This document shows positions 43,810-52,718 of a stretch of 64,000 nucleotides of DNA, piece by piece. The notes beneath the pieces are model-generated. The model was not told the origin of the DNA. It saw only the letters and a program-made list of their open reading frames with translations, and did no database searches. The DNA is from Acutalibacter sp. 1XD8-36 (GTDB lineage: Bacteria; Bacillota; Clostridia; Oscillospirales; Acutalibacteraceae): positions 1 through 64,000 of the forward strand of contig NZ_QZDU01000005.1 of NCBI RefSeq assembly GCF_009917525.1, given 5' to 3'. Each line of letters begins with the position of its first letter. Positions within the stretch are counted from its first letter, which is position 1. The position numbers were made by a program, and so were the translations under genes.

Positions 43810-45057
43810 TTATTGGGCTTTGCCCAGCATCTTATCTACTCTTTTCATAACCTCCAGGCACATCTGCCCATTATGGAAGGGACATTTCCCCGGATTCAGT
43901 TTATCAGTTCCATGCTGACCGTCGGAGAGGTGCCCTCCGGTCTCGTCGGACCGTATGTTATTGTACCAGTCTCCGGTCTCCCTGTTGACAAAATACTTCT
44001 CGATGAAGTCAATCTGCCTTTCACAGGCGTCCAGAAATTTGATGTCGCCGGTAATGTCATAGCCGCACAGCATTGCGGAAACAGCCTCGGAAACTGCCCA
44101 CCAGACGTGGACGCTGCCGGTTTCCCCTGTGTCAATATTCGCGCCGTTATACATACAGCCGTTTGAATCAAAGGCCTTTTCTACAACATTTTGCAGCACC
44201 TCTGACACGACCGTATATGTCCTATCCCTGATATCATCAAGCTTCAGTTCATCAACGATATTGATAAACAGGTAGCTCAGTTCACAGTCATGTCCATAGC
44301 TGACGGAGTTCCCCAGACGCTTCATGTCTTTCGCGGCCAGCGTGATAAAGCTGTGGTGCTTATCGTCGTACATCCTGTAAATCATTATCTCGACCATTTC
44401 CTTCAAAATCCCGGCGATTTTATTGTCGTGAGTGGCCTGATACAGCCGGTAATAGGCCTGGCACAGATGGTGAGGATACATTATTGCGTCGTCGGGCAAA
44501 GAATATGATGAGTTTCTCCGTCCGTTGTCAAAGCCAGGCTTTGGAGACCAGTCCCTGTGAAGGGTGGCATGGTAAATGCCCGGGGCAACTCTGGCGTTGG
44601 CCTCCATCAGCTTACAGGCCTCCAGGCACATTTCAAGAGCCTCTTTGCTGCCGGTGGCGTGATAATATTCCGCAAGGCCCATAATGTAAAAGGCCTCGCA
44701 ATAGTTGGGCTTTGTGTCTGAGAGGACTGTGCCGCCGGCGTCTACCGACACGAAGGCGCCGCCAAACTCCCTGTCGTAAAAATGCTCCTTCATCTCTTTG
44801 AAAGCGTAATCGGCCCGGTCCAAATAGAGCCTGCCCTTAAGGTGTCTATAGGAGGAAGAAAACACAAAGAGCATCCTCCCAAGGAGAGTAAGGTTCCGAG
44901 GCTCAGAATAGCCGCGCTCGCCATCCAGGGTGACTACGCCATAATAGCCGCCGTTTTCCCTGTCCATGATGTACTCGCTGCACCACCAGGGCAGGATTGT
45001 CCCCGTCAGGTTTAAATTCGCCCAAGTACGAATCTTCTTCAGCCGTTCAATGTCCAC
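43810..45057 (-). CDS. AGE-family (cellobiose/mannobiose 2-epimerase-like) epimerase
   Basis: 415 residues of the (alpha/alpha)6-barrel N-acylglucosamine 2-epimerase superfamily. Visible motifs include RDWSPKPGFDNGRR, SVSYGHDCELSYL, GSVHVWWAVSEAV and GHLSDGQHGTDK, with the two His expected to swap a proton at C2. The start is uncertain; the GTG at 45057 has AGAGGTG 8 bases upstream, whereas longer starts would overlap the esterase gene. It would convert a C2-configured sugar or disaccharide after import. Confidence 0.88.
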   Translation of the reverse strand: MDIERLKKIRTWANLNLTGTILPWWCSEYIMDRENGGYYGVVTLDGERGYSEPRNLTLLGRMLFVFSSSYRHLKGRLYLDRADYAFKEMKEHFYDREFGGAFVSVDAGGTVLSDTKPNYCEAFYIMGLAEYYHATGSKEALEMCLEACKLMEANARVAPGIYHATLHRDWSPKPGFDNGRRNSSYSLPDDAIMYPHHLCQAYYRLYQATHDNKIAGILKEMVEIMIYRMYDDKHHSFITLAAKDMKRLGNSVSYGHDCELSYLFINIVDELKLDDIRDRTYTVVSEVLQNVVEKAFDSNGCMYNGANIDTGETGSVHVWWAVSEAVSAMLCGYDITGDIKFLDACERQIDFIEKYFVNRETGDWYNNIRSDETGGHLSDGQHGTDKLNPGKCPFHNGQMCLEVMKRVDKMLGKAQ

Positions 45058-45080
45058 TGGCTTCTCACCTCTTATCGTAT

Positions 45081-46241
45081 TTAGAAGAGCAGCTTCAGGA
45101 AAGCGTGGACGCTTTTCCTCCAGGTCTGCCACTCGTGAATGCCGTCGCATAGGAAATACTCCACCTTGATACCGTTCCTGGTCAGGGCCTCCAACTCGCC
45201 GGGAAGCTTCTCGCCACCCTCCAGCATACCCCTGCTGAAGAACAGAAGCTGGTGCTGGGCGTTGAAGCTCTCGGCGTTTTCCGCAGTGGTAAATTTTTCT
45301 GTGCTCACCTCCGGGAAAGCATTGCCCACTGTGCCGCTGAATATCCCTATATAATCAAAGTAGCCGGGATTGTTAAAGGCGGTCCACTGGGTCTGGTAAG
45401 AGCCCATGGAAAGCCCTGCAATGGCCCTATGGGTCTTGTCATTGAGAGCCCTGAAACGCCCCTCGATAAAAGGGATACAGTCTTTGATAAGCAGCTGGTC
45501 AATCTGACCTGGCAGGACGCCCTCCTGCTGGCTGTCAGGGGCATAGGCATGTCCAAAATTCATCACCACAATCATTTCCCTGCATTTCCCCTCGGCAAGC
45601 AGGTTATCCATAATAAAATTGATTTTGCCCTGCCAGACCCATCCGGTCTCGTTTTCGCCGCCGCCGTGCAGCAGATATAGAACTGGATATTTCCTGTCCA
45701 GATTATCCTCATATCCGGGCGGCGTATATACCCAGCAGTTACGCAGGGCGCCGGTATATGTGGAGCGATAATACTCGCACCGCACCGCGCCGTGGGGCAC
45801 ATCCTTATAATCATAGAAATCAAAGTCTGGGTCCGGCACATCCACAAAATTGCACACCCTATTATGGGCATAGCAGACAGGGGCGTGTTCATACAAATGC
45901 TCCTTGCCGTCAAAGTAGTAGTAAAGGAATTGCACGCCGCCGGGGATGTCGGGGATAACGGCCTGCCACCAGCCCTCTTTGTCCGTCCTGTGTAGCGGAC
46001 GCTTTTCTTCACCCATCCTGGTGTTCCTAGTGCCGCTCACCTCAACGCTGTCGGCATCAGGGGCATAGACGTTGAACTCTACTCCCTCAGGCCTGAACTC
46101 AATGGCCCGGGGCTCCCGGGTATAGCCCATCCTGCGGGGCTCCTTTCCATCGGCAGAGGCGGGAATTATCCCCATCCACATATCGGTCTCTGAAAAATTT
46201 ACCGGGCTCGCATTTAGCGTGTCAAATTTACGGTGCTCCAT
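45081..46241 (-). CDS. Esterase D / ferulic-acid-esterase-like hydrolase with N-terminal CBM48-like domain
   Basis: 386 residues. A beta-sandwich resembling the CBM48/isoamylase N-terminal domain (about 45-135) is followed by an alpha/beta-hydrolase esterase domain (about 150-386). The nucleophile elbow is GLSMGSYQT, the catalytic His is in the last motif (CDGIHEWQTWR) and an acid lies between. Such enzymes remove feruloyl, acetyl or other acyl groups from xylan-type oligosaccharides. There is no signal peptide. The start at 46241 is preferred over 46256 because GGAGAAG lies upstream. Confidence 0.85.
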   Translation of the reverse strand: MEHRKFDTLNASPVNFSETDMWMGIIPASADGKEPRRMGYTREPRAIEFRPEGVEFNVYAPDADSVEVSGTRNTRMGEEKRPLHRTDKEGWWQAVIPDIPGGVQFLYYYFDGKEHLYEHAPVCYAHNRVCNFVDVPDPDFDFYDYKDVPHGAVRCEYYRSTYTGALRNCWVYTPPGYEDNLDRKYPVLYLLHGGGENETGWVWQGKINFIMDNLLAEGKCREMIVVMNFGHAYAPDSQQEGVLPGQIDQLLIKDCIPFIEGRFRALNDKTHRAIAGLSMGSYQTQWTAFNNPGYFDYIGIFSGTVGNAFPEVSTEKFTTAENAESFNAQHQLLFFSRGMLEGGEKLPGELEALTRNGIKVEYFLCDGIHEWQTWRKSVHAFLKLLF

Positions 46242-46292
46242 AATGCTCTTCTCCATTTCCCTGTTGCAAAACAGCTTTTTAAATATCCCGGC

Positions 46293-47438
46293 TTATTCAA
46301 AATCTATAGCCTGGTTTTTCTCGCCGCTGAGCAGCGCTGCCTCCATGATTTTAAGGACTCTAAGGGCCTGCTCGCCGGTAACTATCTGCTCTGCTTTGCC
46401 CTCAATGCAGTCCACCAGGTTTCTGTACAGGGAATTCCTGTCGAAAATTGGGCGCTCCAGCTCAATCACATCGTTGTTCATAGGCGGGGCGGCAAACCAG
46501 CTGGGGCCTTCGCCGCGCTTAATACTGGGCTTTCTCACAGGAAGAGCGTTAAAATCCCGGACAAAGTTGGGGTCTCTGGGTTTTGCCTTTAGGACCTTTG
46601 CTCCCTCGCCGGAAAAGGTGATGACTTCACCAATGCCGGTGGTCCCGTTCAGCCTCCATCCGGGAGCGGGGGAATCAAAGTGGCCCACGCCGCTCTCTAT
46701 GTAGGCAATGAATCCGTCCTCAAAGATGAGAGTAAGGTTAAAGCCTTCGTCCACGTCTGTACCGGTAAGATTGATGACCTGGCAGAAAATCTGCTTGATT
46801 TTGGACTTGTTCATCTGAACAATACGGTCGATAAGGTGCACGCCCCAGTCCAGCATCATGCCGCCGCCGAAGCGCTTCTCGCTGCGCCAGCCGAAGGGAC
46901 CGTCTGCACCGCCGCCACCGATACGGTTTTCCAGGCTGAGCGGCTTGCCAGCCAACTGCTCGTCATAGATTTTCTTTACCAGCAGGTAGTCGGGGTCCCA
47001 TCTTCTGTTCTGCCGGGGATAAAATACCCTGCCGGTCTCCTTGGAGACCTTTAAAACCTCCTCAAGCTCGGCAGAGGTGGGAGTAACAGGCTTCTCGCAG
47101 AGCACATGCTTACCCGCGCGCATGGCTTTGATGGCAATCTCTGCATGGAGATGGTTGGGCACAGCTATCAAAACGATGTCCACCTCCTGGTCGTCTAAAA
47201 TTTCATCTAAGGACTGATACACATGAAAGCACTCGCCTCTAGCCCACTCCTGCCTTTTCTCGTCAATATCAAAAATGCCGGAAAGGTGCAGGATTTTAGA
47301 GATATCAGTGGTAACTGCCTCTACTTCGTCGTCGATGATTTGGGGCAGCTGCCAATCGGTATAGCCGGTTCCGTAACCGATAGCCAAAGCGTGCCCACCG
47401 CCCATATTTCCACAGCCAACAATAGCAATATTTTTCAT
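46293..47438 (-). CDS. Gfo/Idh/MocA-family oxidoreductase (copy 2 of the long operon)
   Basis: 381 residues: the NAD loop reads AIVGCGNMGGGHALAIGYGT, EKP motif VLCEKPVTPT, and a substrate domain follows. It is a paralogue of the gene at 39224 (shared GRVFYPRQNRRWDPDYLLVK block). It lies 31 bases downstream of a TIM-barrel isomerase/epimerase-family gene. That pair is the core of known C3-oxidation glycoside-cleaving systems. Confidence 0.92.
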   Translation of the reverse strand: MKNIAIVGCGNMGGGHALAIGYGTGYTDWQLPQIIDDEVEAVTTDISKILHLSGIFDIDEKRQEWARGECFHVYQSLDEILDDQEVDIVLIAVPNHLHAEIAIKAMRAGKHVLCEKPVTPTSAELEEVLKVSKETGRVFYPRQNRRWDPDYLLVKKIYDEQLAGKPLSLENRIGGGGADGPFGWRSEKRFGGGMMLDWGVHLIDRIVQMNKSKIKQIFCQVINLTGTDVDEGFNLTLIFEDGFIAYIESGVGHFDSPAPGWRLNGTTGIGEVITFSGEGAKVLKAKPRDPNFVRDFNALPVRKPSIKRGEGPSWFAAPPMNNDVIELERPIFDRNSLYRNLVDCIEGKAEQIVTGEQALRVLKIMEAALLSGEKNQAIDFE

Positions 47439-47469
47439 TTTGTTTGTCTCCTTTGTTGTTTCTAATTTT

Positions 47470-48312
47470 TTACAGAGCTCTCAGGTAGCCGGCGTCAGCT
47501 GCAAGAGTGGTAAAGATGTCCCCTGTCCAGGCGTAATCGCGCTCCACAATGTAGATTGGCTCGCAGGGCTGGGCGTCGGCGGCTGCCTTAACAGCATTCA
47601 TGTCTACAATACCCTTCCCCAGCTCACAGTTGATGGAGAGGGCTTCATCCAGCTTTTTGGCAGCCTCGGGGTCCAGCTTGGGCCAGCCCGAGATGTCCTT
47701 CTCCCCCTGCTTTTCCTTGGGTATAGGCTTCATAAAGTCGAGCTTCATTGGAAATTCCTTTGTTTCCTTCACATGGACAAGCTCGAATCTCCCGGGGTAT
47801 TTCCTTATGTACCCGGCGGCGTCAACATCTGCCCTGTACGCCCAGGCTATGTCCATTTCAAAGGCCACAAGCTCAGGGTCAGTGTTCTCAATGAGAATAT
47901 CGCAAATCATTTTGCCGTCCAGCTTTAGGAAGTCGTTGGAATGATTGTGGTAGCCGTACTTCATTCCAACGCTCTTTGCTTTTTTGCCCATCTCGTTTAA
48001 GAGCTGCGCGGCTTCATAGGCCTCCTTCGTGCTGGTGATAGCTAGTCCGGGATTTATCATATACCTGCAGCCGGTACCGGGCAGGTATTTCAGGTTTTCC
48101 TCGGTGTCTTCGGTCTCAACGTGAGAGCTTATGACCTCCATACCGATGGAACCAAGGAAGTTTTTCAGCCCCTCGGGAGTATAGCCCCCATGCAGGCCGT
48201 AGAAGATTTCAATACCGTTATAGCCCAGCTTTGCTACCTTTTCCATCACGCCTTCATAGTCATGGACCAGCTGGCGGGAAAAGCCGTCTAATTGAACATA
48301 AAACTTATCCAT
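47470..48312 (-). CDS. Sugar phosphate isomerase/epimerase-family TIM-barrel protein
   Basis: 280 residues with probable metal ligands in order: Glu in NGIEIFYGLHGG, the HNH in YGYHNHSNDF, D in EMDIAW, H-x-K-E in ELVHVKETK, and the late Glu in YIVERDYAW. It is the IolE-like barrel used by isomerases, epimerases, dehydratases and by keto-sugar lyases. It is coupled to the oxidoreductase 46293 and follows a beta-lactamase-fold gene. Confidence 0.9.
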   Translation of the reverse strand: MDKFYVQLDGFSRQLVHDYEGVMEKVAKLGYNGIEIFYGLHGGYTPEGLKNFLGSIGMEVISSHVETEDTEENLKYLPGTGCRYMINPGLAITSTKEAYEAAQLLNEMGKKAKSVGMKYGYHNHSNDFLKLDGKMICDILIENTDPELVAFEMDIAWAYRADVDAAGYIRKYPGRFELVHVKETKEFPMKLDFMKPIPKEKQGEKDISGWPKLDPEAAKKLDEALSINCELGKGIVDMNAVKAAADAQPCEPIYIVERDYAWTGDIFTTLAADAGYLRAL

Positions 48313-48377
48313 ATTATTCCTCCATAAAATCGTTTTACTTTATAAGCTGCTGCGGCTCCCGCCCGCTTGGGCAGACC

Positions 48378-49547
48378 CTACTCCATACATTCATAGACCA
48401 GGTCCCTGATTTTCGGATGGATATCGGAATAAACTCCCCGAAGCCCCAGTATGGCCTGTGCGTAGAACAGGCTGATACCATTCCTGGAATCTATCAGGGC
48501 ATAGGCTCCGGCAGCGCCGTCCCACCCAAACTCCCCGGCGGGGCTCTTGGCCTTCGTATCATCCACCAGGACGCGTACACCCAGGCCATAATTATAGCCC
48601 GGACGGAACATCCCCTTCATGGTAAAATCATCCAGCTGCACTGCATTCAGTCTAGGAGTTTTCATTGCCTCAATGCTTTCCCGGGAAATAATCCTGTTTC
48701 CGTTTGCCCCTACCCCTCCACAGGCCAGGGCATCCAGCAGTACGGAATAGCAGTCCACTGTAGTTATGAGACCCGCGCCGCCACTGTCGTATTCGTCGGT
48801 CAACTCGAAAGCGTTGCCCTCATGCCGGGATTTTTCGCCGGTTTTAAAATCACAGGAATACTGGTCTGCCAGCCTATATCTGTCCTCCTCCCGCAGATGG
48901 AAATATACGTCTTCCTCCCCAAGGGAGTTAAAGATATGCTCAGCCACATAGTCCCTGAATTTCTGCCCAGTGACAGTCTCGACTACCGCGGCAATAACGT
49001 CGTGGCCCAGGCTGTAGGCGTGCCTTGCTCCAGGTTCATAGAGCAGGGGCATTTTAGCGATGGCGCTTACTATCTCCCGTGTAGAAGCCTTATTGCCGCT
49101 CCTTTCTTTCAGTTCCATAATGGGCTCTGAGGTGGTGTTATAGGAAAGCCCGGCGGTCATAGCCATAAGGTCCCGGATAAGTATGGGATTTTTGGCTGGA
49201 TGTGCCGGAGAAGACTGGTTTGGCAAATTGCCAAAATCGCCCATCACGTAATTATCGGCAACCTTCATGTTGGCAAATTCAGGCAGATATTCCGACACGG
49301 GAGCATCCAGCCTGATTCTGCCCGCGTCTACCTGCTGCATACATGCCGTCATGGTCGCAATCTTCGTGCAGGAGTACAGATAATACAAATCATTTTCTGA
49401 GACTGGTCTGGTGCAGTTATAATCACTGTAACCCTGCTTATGGCGGTAAATGACCTCGTGTTTTTTCTTAACAATCATGTCAAGGCCCTTGATATCATAA
49501 CTGTCTTCTAAAGATTCCAGATACTGCGTTAGCTTTTCAAATGACAT
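48378..49547 (-). CDS. Serine beta-lactamase-fold hydrolase (class C / EstB type)
   Basis: 389 residues with SxxK in LYSCTKIATMTA and the tyrosine motif YSLGHDVIAAVVE (Y-x-x in place of Y-x-N), features of esterases and D-aminopeptidases of the beta-lactamase-related family rather than of true lactamases. There is no signal peptide, so it acts in the cytoplasm, possibly as an esterase on a sugar ester. The start at 49547 has GGTGAGAAAG upstream. Confidence 0.85.
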   Translation of the reverse strand: MSFEKLTQYLESLEDSYDIKGLDMIVKKKHEVIYRHKQGYSDYNCTRPVSENDLYYLYSCTKIATMTACMQQVDAGRIRLDAPVSEYLPEFANMKVADNYVMGDFGNLPNQSSPAHPAKNPILIRDLMAMTAGLSYNTTSEPIMELKERSGNKASTREIVSAIAKMPLLYEPGARHAYSLGHDVIAAVVETVTGQKFRDYVAEHIFNSLGEEDVYFHLREEDRYRLADQYSCDFKTGEKSRHEGNAFELTDEYDSGGAGLITTVDCYSVLLDALACGGVGANGNRIISRESIEAMKTPRLNAVQLDDFTMKGMFRPGYNYGLGVRVLVDDTKAKSPAGEFGWDGAAGAYALIDSRNGISLFYAQAILGLRGVYSDIHPKIRDLVYECME

Positions 49548-49580
49548 CTTTCTCACCACAAATAGTTAGTAATAAATAAT

Positions 49581-49606
49581 GAGAGGGGACGATTAAGTCC
49601 CCTCTC
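49581..49606 (-). promoter_or_regulatory. Stem-loop after the second binding-protein gene
   Basis: Perfect 10-bp inverted repeat (49581-49590 with 49597-49606), 6-base loop, followed on the minus strand by an AT-rich run. It is a counterpart of the hairpin after the first binding-protein gene and probably lowers readthrough from binding protein to the enzyme genes. Confidence 0.7.
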
Positions 49607-49620
49607 GGTTCCTCAATCAA

Positions 49621-51198
49621 TTATTTGGCAGCCAGCCACTCGTCAAACTGCCTCTGCTCCTCGGCAATGATATCCTCAATACCTGCGTCGCGGAGAGCCT
49701 GCTGGAAAACAGGAAGTGTGTCGTCAATGTCCACAACGGCGTTTACAATTGGAGCATAGTACTGGGCAATCACATTGGCGCAGGCCGCATACTGGTCTGC
49801 AACAGAAGACAGATTTGGAGTAAAGCCCAGAGCTTTGGACTTAATTGCGTTGGCATTGTCCTCCTTCAGGAGCTCATAGGCGTCAGGCCTGGAATAATTC
49901 CATGTTGGACAGAGGAATCCGTTGGGACGGGCCGCATTGTACATGGCAAACCATCCTGCCTCCTGATGATTGGTGACGCCCTCGGGATACTCCAGCTGCC
50001 CGTTCTCGTCAATCTGATAGGTCACGCCTTCCAGACCGTTCATTAAGATATTTGCGGCCTCGGGGTCGGTGTAGAGAACATTGAGCACACGCATGGCGGC
50101 CTCAGGGGCTTTGCTGAATGAGGTGACATGCCACATATACGTGCTGGCATTTGCGCTGGTCAGATACTTCTCGCCAATCTGGGTTCCCAGAATTGGGCCG
50201 TCATACGAATCCTGCTTCTCGGCCTCGTAAACGGTGTTCTTCATGTTGTAGTCATAGCCGGTAACGCCATAGGTAATCTTGCTGCTCAGGTTTCCCAAAA
50301 CGGCGGTATTATTACTCATGGGGTCGGGAGAAATCAGGTCGTTCTCCTTCCAAATTTTCACGTTCTCCAGGAAGTTGAGAAAATACTCGGACTCATAGAA
50401 ATTCTCAATTTTGGTGCTGTTCTCAGGGTCCAGTATGACGCCAAGATAGTTGTTGTCGCCCAGATAGTCGATGGTCTTGGGTATCCAGTAGGGCGAGGTT
50501 GAACCGGCGATAAAGTATTTATCGGGGTGGGCCTCCTTCAGCTTAATCAGCAGGGGGGTGAGCTCGTCCAGGTCGGCAATCTTCTCGGGAAACTCGATAT
50601 TGGCGTCCTTAACGATATCCTCCATAACAAGGTAGCAGTTTTCACAGGTCCAGGCGCACACAGAAGGGATACCATACAGCTTGCCGTTTACCCGACCGCA
50701 GTCCAGAATCTCGGAATAGGGCTCGAAAATCTCCTGGATACCCTGGCCGCTGGAGGCCAGCAAATCGTCAATAGCCATGACCTGACCGTTTGATACCAGC
50801 TCGCCAACGCCTGCATACCAGAAGGAGCTGAGCAGGTCAAGGGAGTCGTCGCCGCCGGTGAGCAGCAGATTCAGCTGGGTCTTAAGGTCGGACATCTGCA
50901 CATAAACGAACTCTATCTCTGCATGGGCTTTTTCCCGCATGATGACGTTTAAAGCTTCCTGAATGCGGTCGCCATTTTCGGGAGGCCCGCCGTAAAACGC
51001 GGTCTCGTTAATACGGATAACAGGGTAGTCTTCATCATCCTCTGCGGGTGTGCTTTCACTGTTGGCTGAGCTTTCCTCAACCTGACTGCTGCTGCCGTCC
51101 ACGGTGGAGCTTGTAACCTCAGACTGCGTTCCGCCGCCGCAAGCAGCGAGGGAGAAAACGAGCAGGCAAGCCAGCAGGACAGAAATGATACGTTTCAT
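49621..51198 (-). CDS. Sugar-binding lipoprotein of the long operon
   Basis: 525 residues: a signal peptide ending in lipobox SLAAC (lipidated Cys near 20), a Ser/Glu-rich linker and a large LplA-like binding domain (about 70-525). It should feed the permeases at 41363 and 40462. It is the first gene of the 13-gene operon; an imperfect inverted repeat upstream (51225-51258) may bind its regulator. Confidence 0.92.
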   Translation of the reverse strand: MKRIISVLLACLLVFSLAACGGGTQSEVTSSTVDGSSSQVEESSANSESTPAEDDEDYPVIRINETAFYGGPPENGDRIQEALNVIMREKAHAEIEFVYVQMSDLKTQLNLLLTGGDDSLDLLSSFWYAGVGELVSNGQVMAIDDLLASSGQGIQEIFEPYSEILDCGRVNGKLYGIPSVCAWTCENCYLVMEDIVKDANIEFPEKIADLDELTPLLIKLKEAHPDKYFIAGSTSPYWIPKTIDYLGDNNYLGVILDPENSTKIENFYESEYFLNFLENVKIWKENDLISPDPMSNNTAVLGNLSSKITYGVTGYDYNMKNTVYEAEKQDSYDGPILGTQIGEKYLTSANASTYMWHVTSFSKAPEAAMRVLNVLYTDPEAANILMNGLEGVTYQIDENGQLEYPEGVTNHQEAGWFAMYNAARPNGFLCPTWNYSRPDAYELLKEDNANAIKSKALGFTPNLSSVADQYAACANVIAQYYAPIVNAVVDIDDTLPVFQQALRDAGIEDIIAEEQRQFDEWLAAK

Positions 51199-51224
51199 TT
51201 AGTTCCACTCTCCTTAAATATTTT

Positions 51225-51258
51225 CGTCATTTTTACACAATCTTGTGAAAATCTGACG
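51225..51258. promoter_or_regulatory. Inverted repeat upstream of the long operon
   Basis: CGTCA...CACAA-TC-TTGTG...TGACG, an imperfect 34-base inverted repeat 27 bases before the binding-protein start. It could be an operator or a leader hairpin. Confidence 0.4.
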
Positions 51259-51276
51259 TTTACAGTCTAATTTTAC

Positions 51277-52506
51277 TTATTTTTCAGCGGTAAAGCCACT
51301 ACTTTCTTGACATCTAGTATTGTTTTTCTGACATTGACCGGAATACTTTCTACCAATTTTCCACTGGACCAAGGTTAAAAGAGTCTCCGCGATTATGATA
51401 AATATACCGGCCCCGGCAAAAGCCGCCTCGTAACTAAAGGCGCCGATAAAGAATGAGCCGACTATGGGGGCGATGGCGTTGCCGATGTTCTGCCCAATCA
51501 TGATAGTGCTGGCCGCCACGCCTGTGGAGGCTTTGTCCACTGTCTTTATACAGTGGGCCTGAATGGACGGGAGCCCCGTGCCCTGTCCGATGGCGCCGAA
51601 GACGCTTGCAATCAGGAACATGAATAATGCCTTGCCAATGCCTACAAAGAGCATACAGAGCCCGCAGCCCAGAAAAGCCGGGATAATCAGGCAGAAGATT
51701 CCCCTGGAGTCCAAAACCCTGCCGGTAACGGGCCGCATGGCTAAGGAGAGGATGGAGAAAACGGTAAAATACATTGTGATATCTGCAATCTGCCTCACGT
51801 CCGCAATGATGGCTAAATATGTGCTGATAAGCCCACCTGCGGAACTGAACAGAAGGGCCATCAGCATAAAGCATGTAAATCTGGCGGCAAAAAGCTCTTT
51901 CAGGCGCAGGCCTTTTTGTGCCTTGCCAGTGGAATATGTGACCGGGTATGGAAGGAGCACAAGCAATAGGACACAGAGGAATGTAAAGCCTCCCGCCGCC
52001 AGGAAGGTCAGGGAGTAGCCCCCTATTTCCTGAAGCTCCATGCCCACCATGGGCCCCAGTGCCTGGGCAATTACGGTGGAAAGCCCAACATATCCCATCC
52101 CCTCACCTGTCCTGGATTTTGGAATATAGGCTGAGGAGTACGCCACATTCGCCACGGTGCAGAGCGAAAAGAACACTCCTGTTGCCATTCGGACAGTAAT
52201 TAGGGCAGGGATGGACGCACAGACACAGTGCAGGGCGAGGGATATTCCATAGCCGAGATTTGCAACGATAAGTATATGCTCCCGGCTGCCTTTATCACAT
52301 AAAACGCCGGCAAAAGGACAGACCACAAGGGCCACCAGAGACATCATGCCTGCAATAGCCGAGGCCACGGTCAGATTGGCCCCAACGGACAAGGCGTACT
52401 TGGCAACGATGGGAAAGGTCATCATGCCTGCCATGCCGTTACAGAACATGTTAAGCAGGATAACCGCATATTTAGGGGTCCAAAGCTGTTCTTTTTTAGC
52501 TGACAA
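51277..52506 (-). CDS. Major facilitator superfamily transporter
   Basis: 409 residues, about twelve helices, with the MFS loop motif reduced to GVLCDKGSREHIL between helices 2 and 3 (DRxGRR-like) and a second one in the C-half (GRVLDSRG). It is of the drug-efflux/sugar-exporter branch. The TTG at 52506 has AGGAGGG upstream; longer starts have no ribosome site. It lies between the divergent YesM/YesN pair and the long operon and may export a sugar or toxic by-product. Specificity is unknown. Confidence 0.88.
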   Translation of the reverse strand: MSAKKEQLWTPKYAVILLNMFCNGMAGMMTFPIVAKYALSVGANLTVASAIAGMMSLVALVVCPFAGVLCDKGSREHILIVANLGYGISLALHCVCASIPALITVRMATGVFFSLCTVANVAYSSAYIPKSRTGEGMGYVGLSTVIAQALGPMVGMELQEIGGYSLTFLAAGGFTFLCVLLLVLLPYPVTYSTGKAQKGLRLKELFAARFTCFMLMALLFSSAGGLISTYLAIIADVRQIADITMYFTVFSILSLAMRPVTGRVLDSRGIFCLIIPAFLGCGLCMLFVGIGKALFMFLIASVFGAIGQGTGLPSIQAHCIKTVDKASTGVAASTIMIGQNIGNAIAPIVGSFFIGAFSYEAAFAGAGIFIIIAETLLTLVQWKIGRKYSGQCQKNNTRCQESSGFTAEK

Positions 52507-52567
52507 AATAGCTCCCTCCTGCGTGGAAACTTCCAGCAAATATAAATTGACAATGAGTTGGAATTCC

Positions 52568-52595
52568 ACTATAATATAAAAAATGTACCATGCAA
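52568..52595 (-). promoter_or_regulatory. Candidate promoter of the MFS gene
   Basis: On the minus strand TTGCAT (52590-52595), 16 bases, TATAGT (52568-52573). Confidence 0.5.
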
Positions 52596-52718
52596 TCAGC
52601 AAGTTTTTTTAATTCTATCAATTTTATCAGCCTTTTTCTATATTCAATTCCGATTTATACTATTGCTATTCTGACCTATATGCCCTGCCCAGACTTCAGA
52701 GAGGAAGGTCGTGAAAAT

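Noticed and set aside
48378-49547. Class C beta-lactamase
   Set aside because: Cytoplasmic, with an altered Tyr motif and in a sugar operon; better read as a beta-lactamase-related esterase or peptidase.
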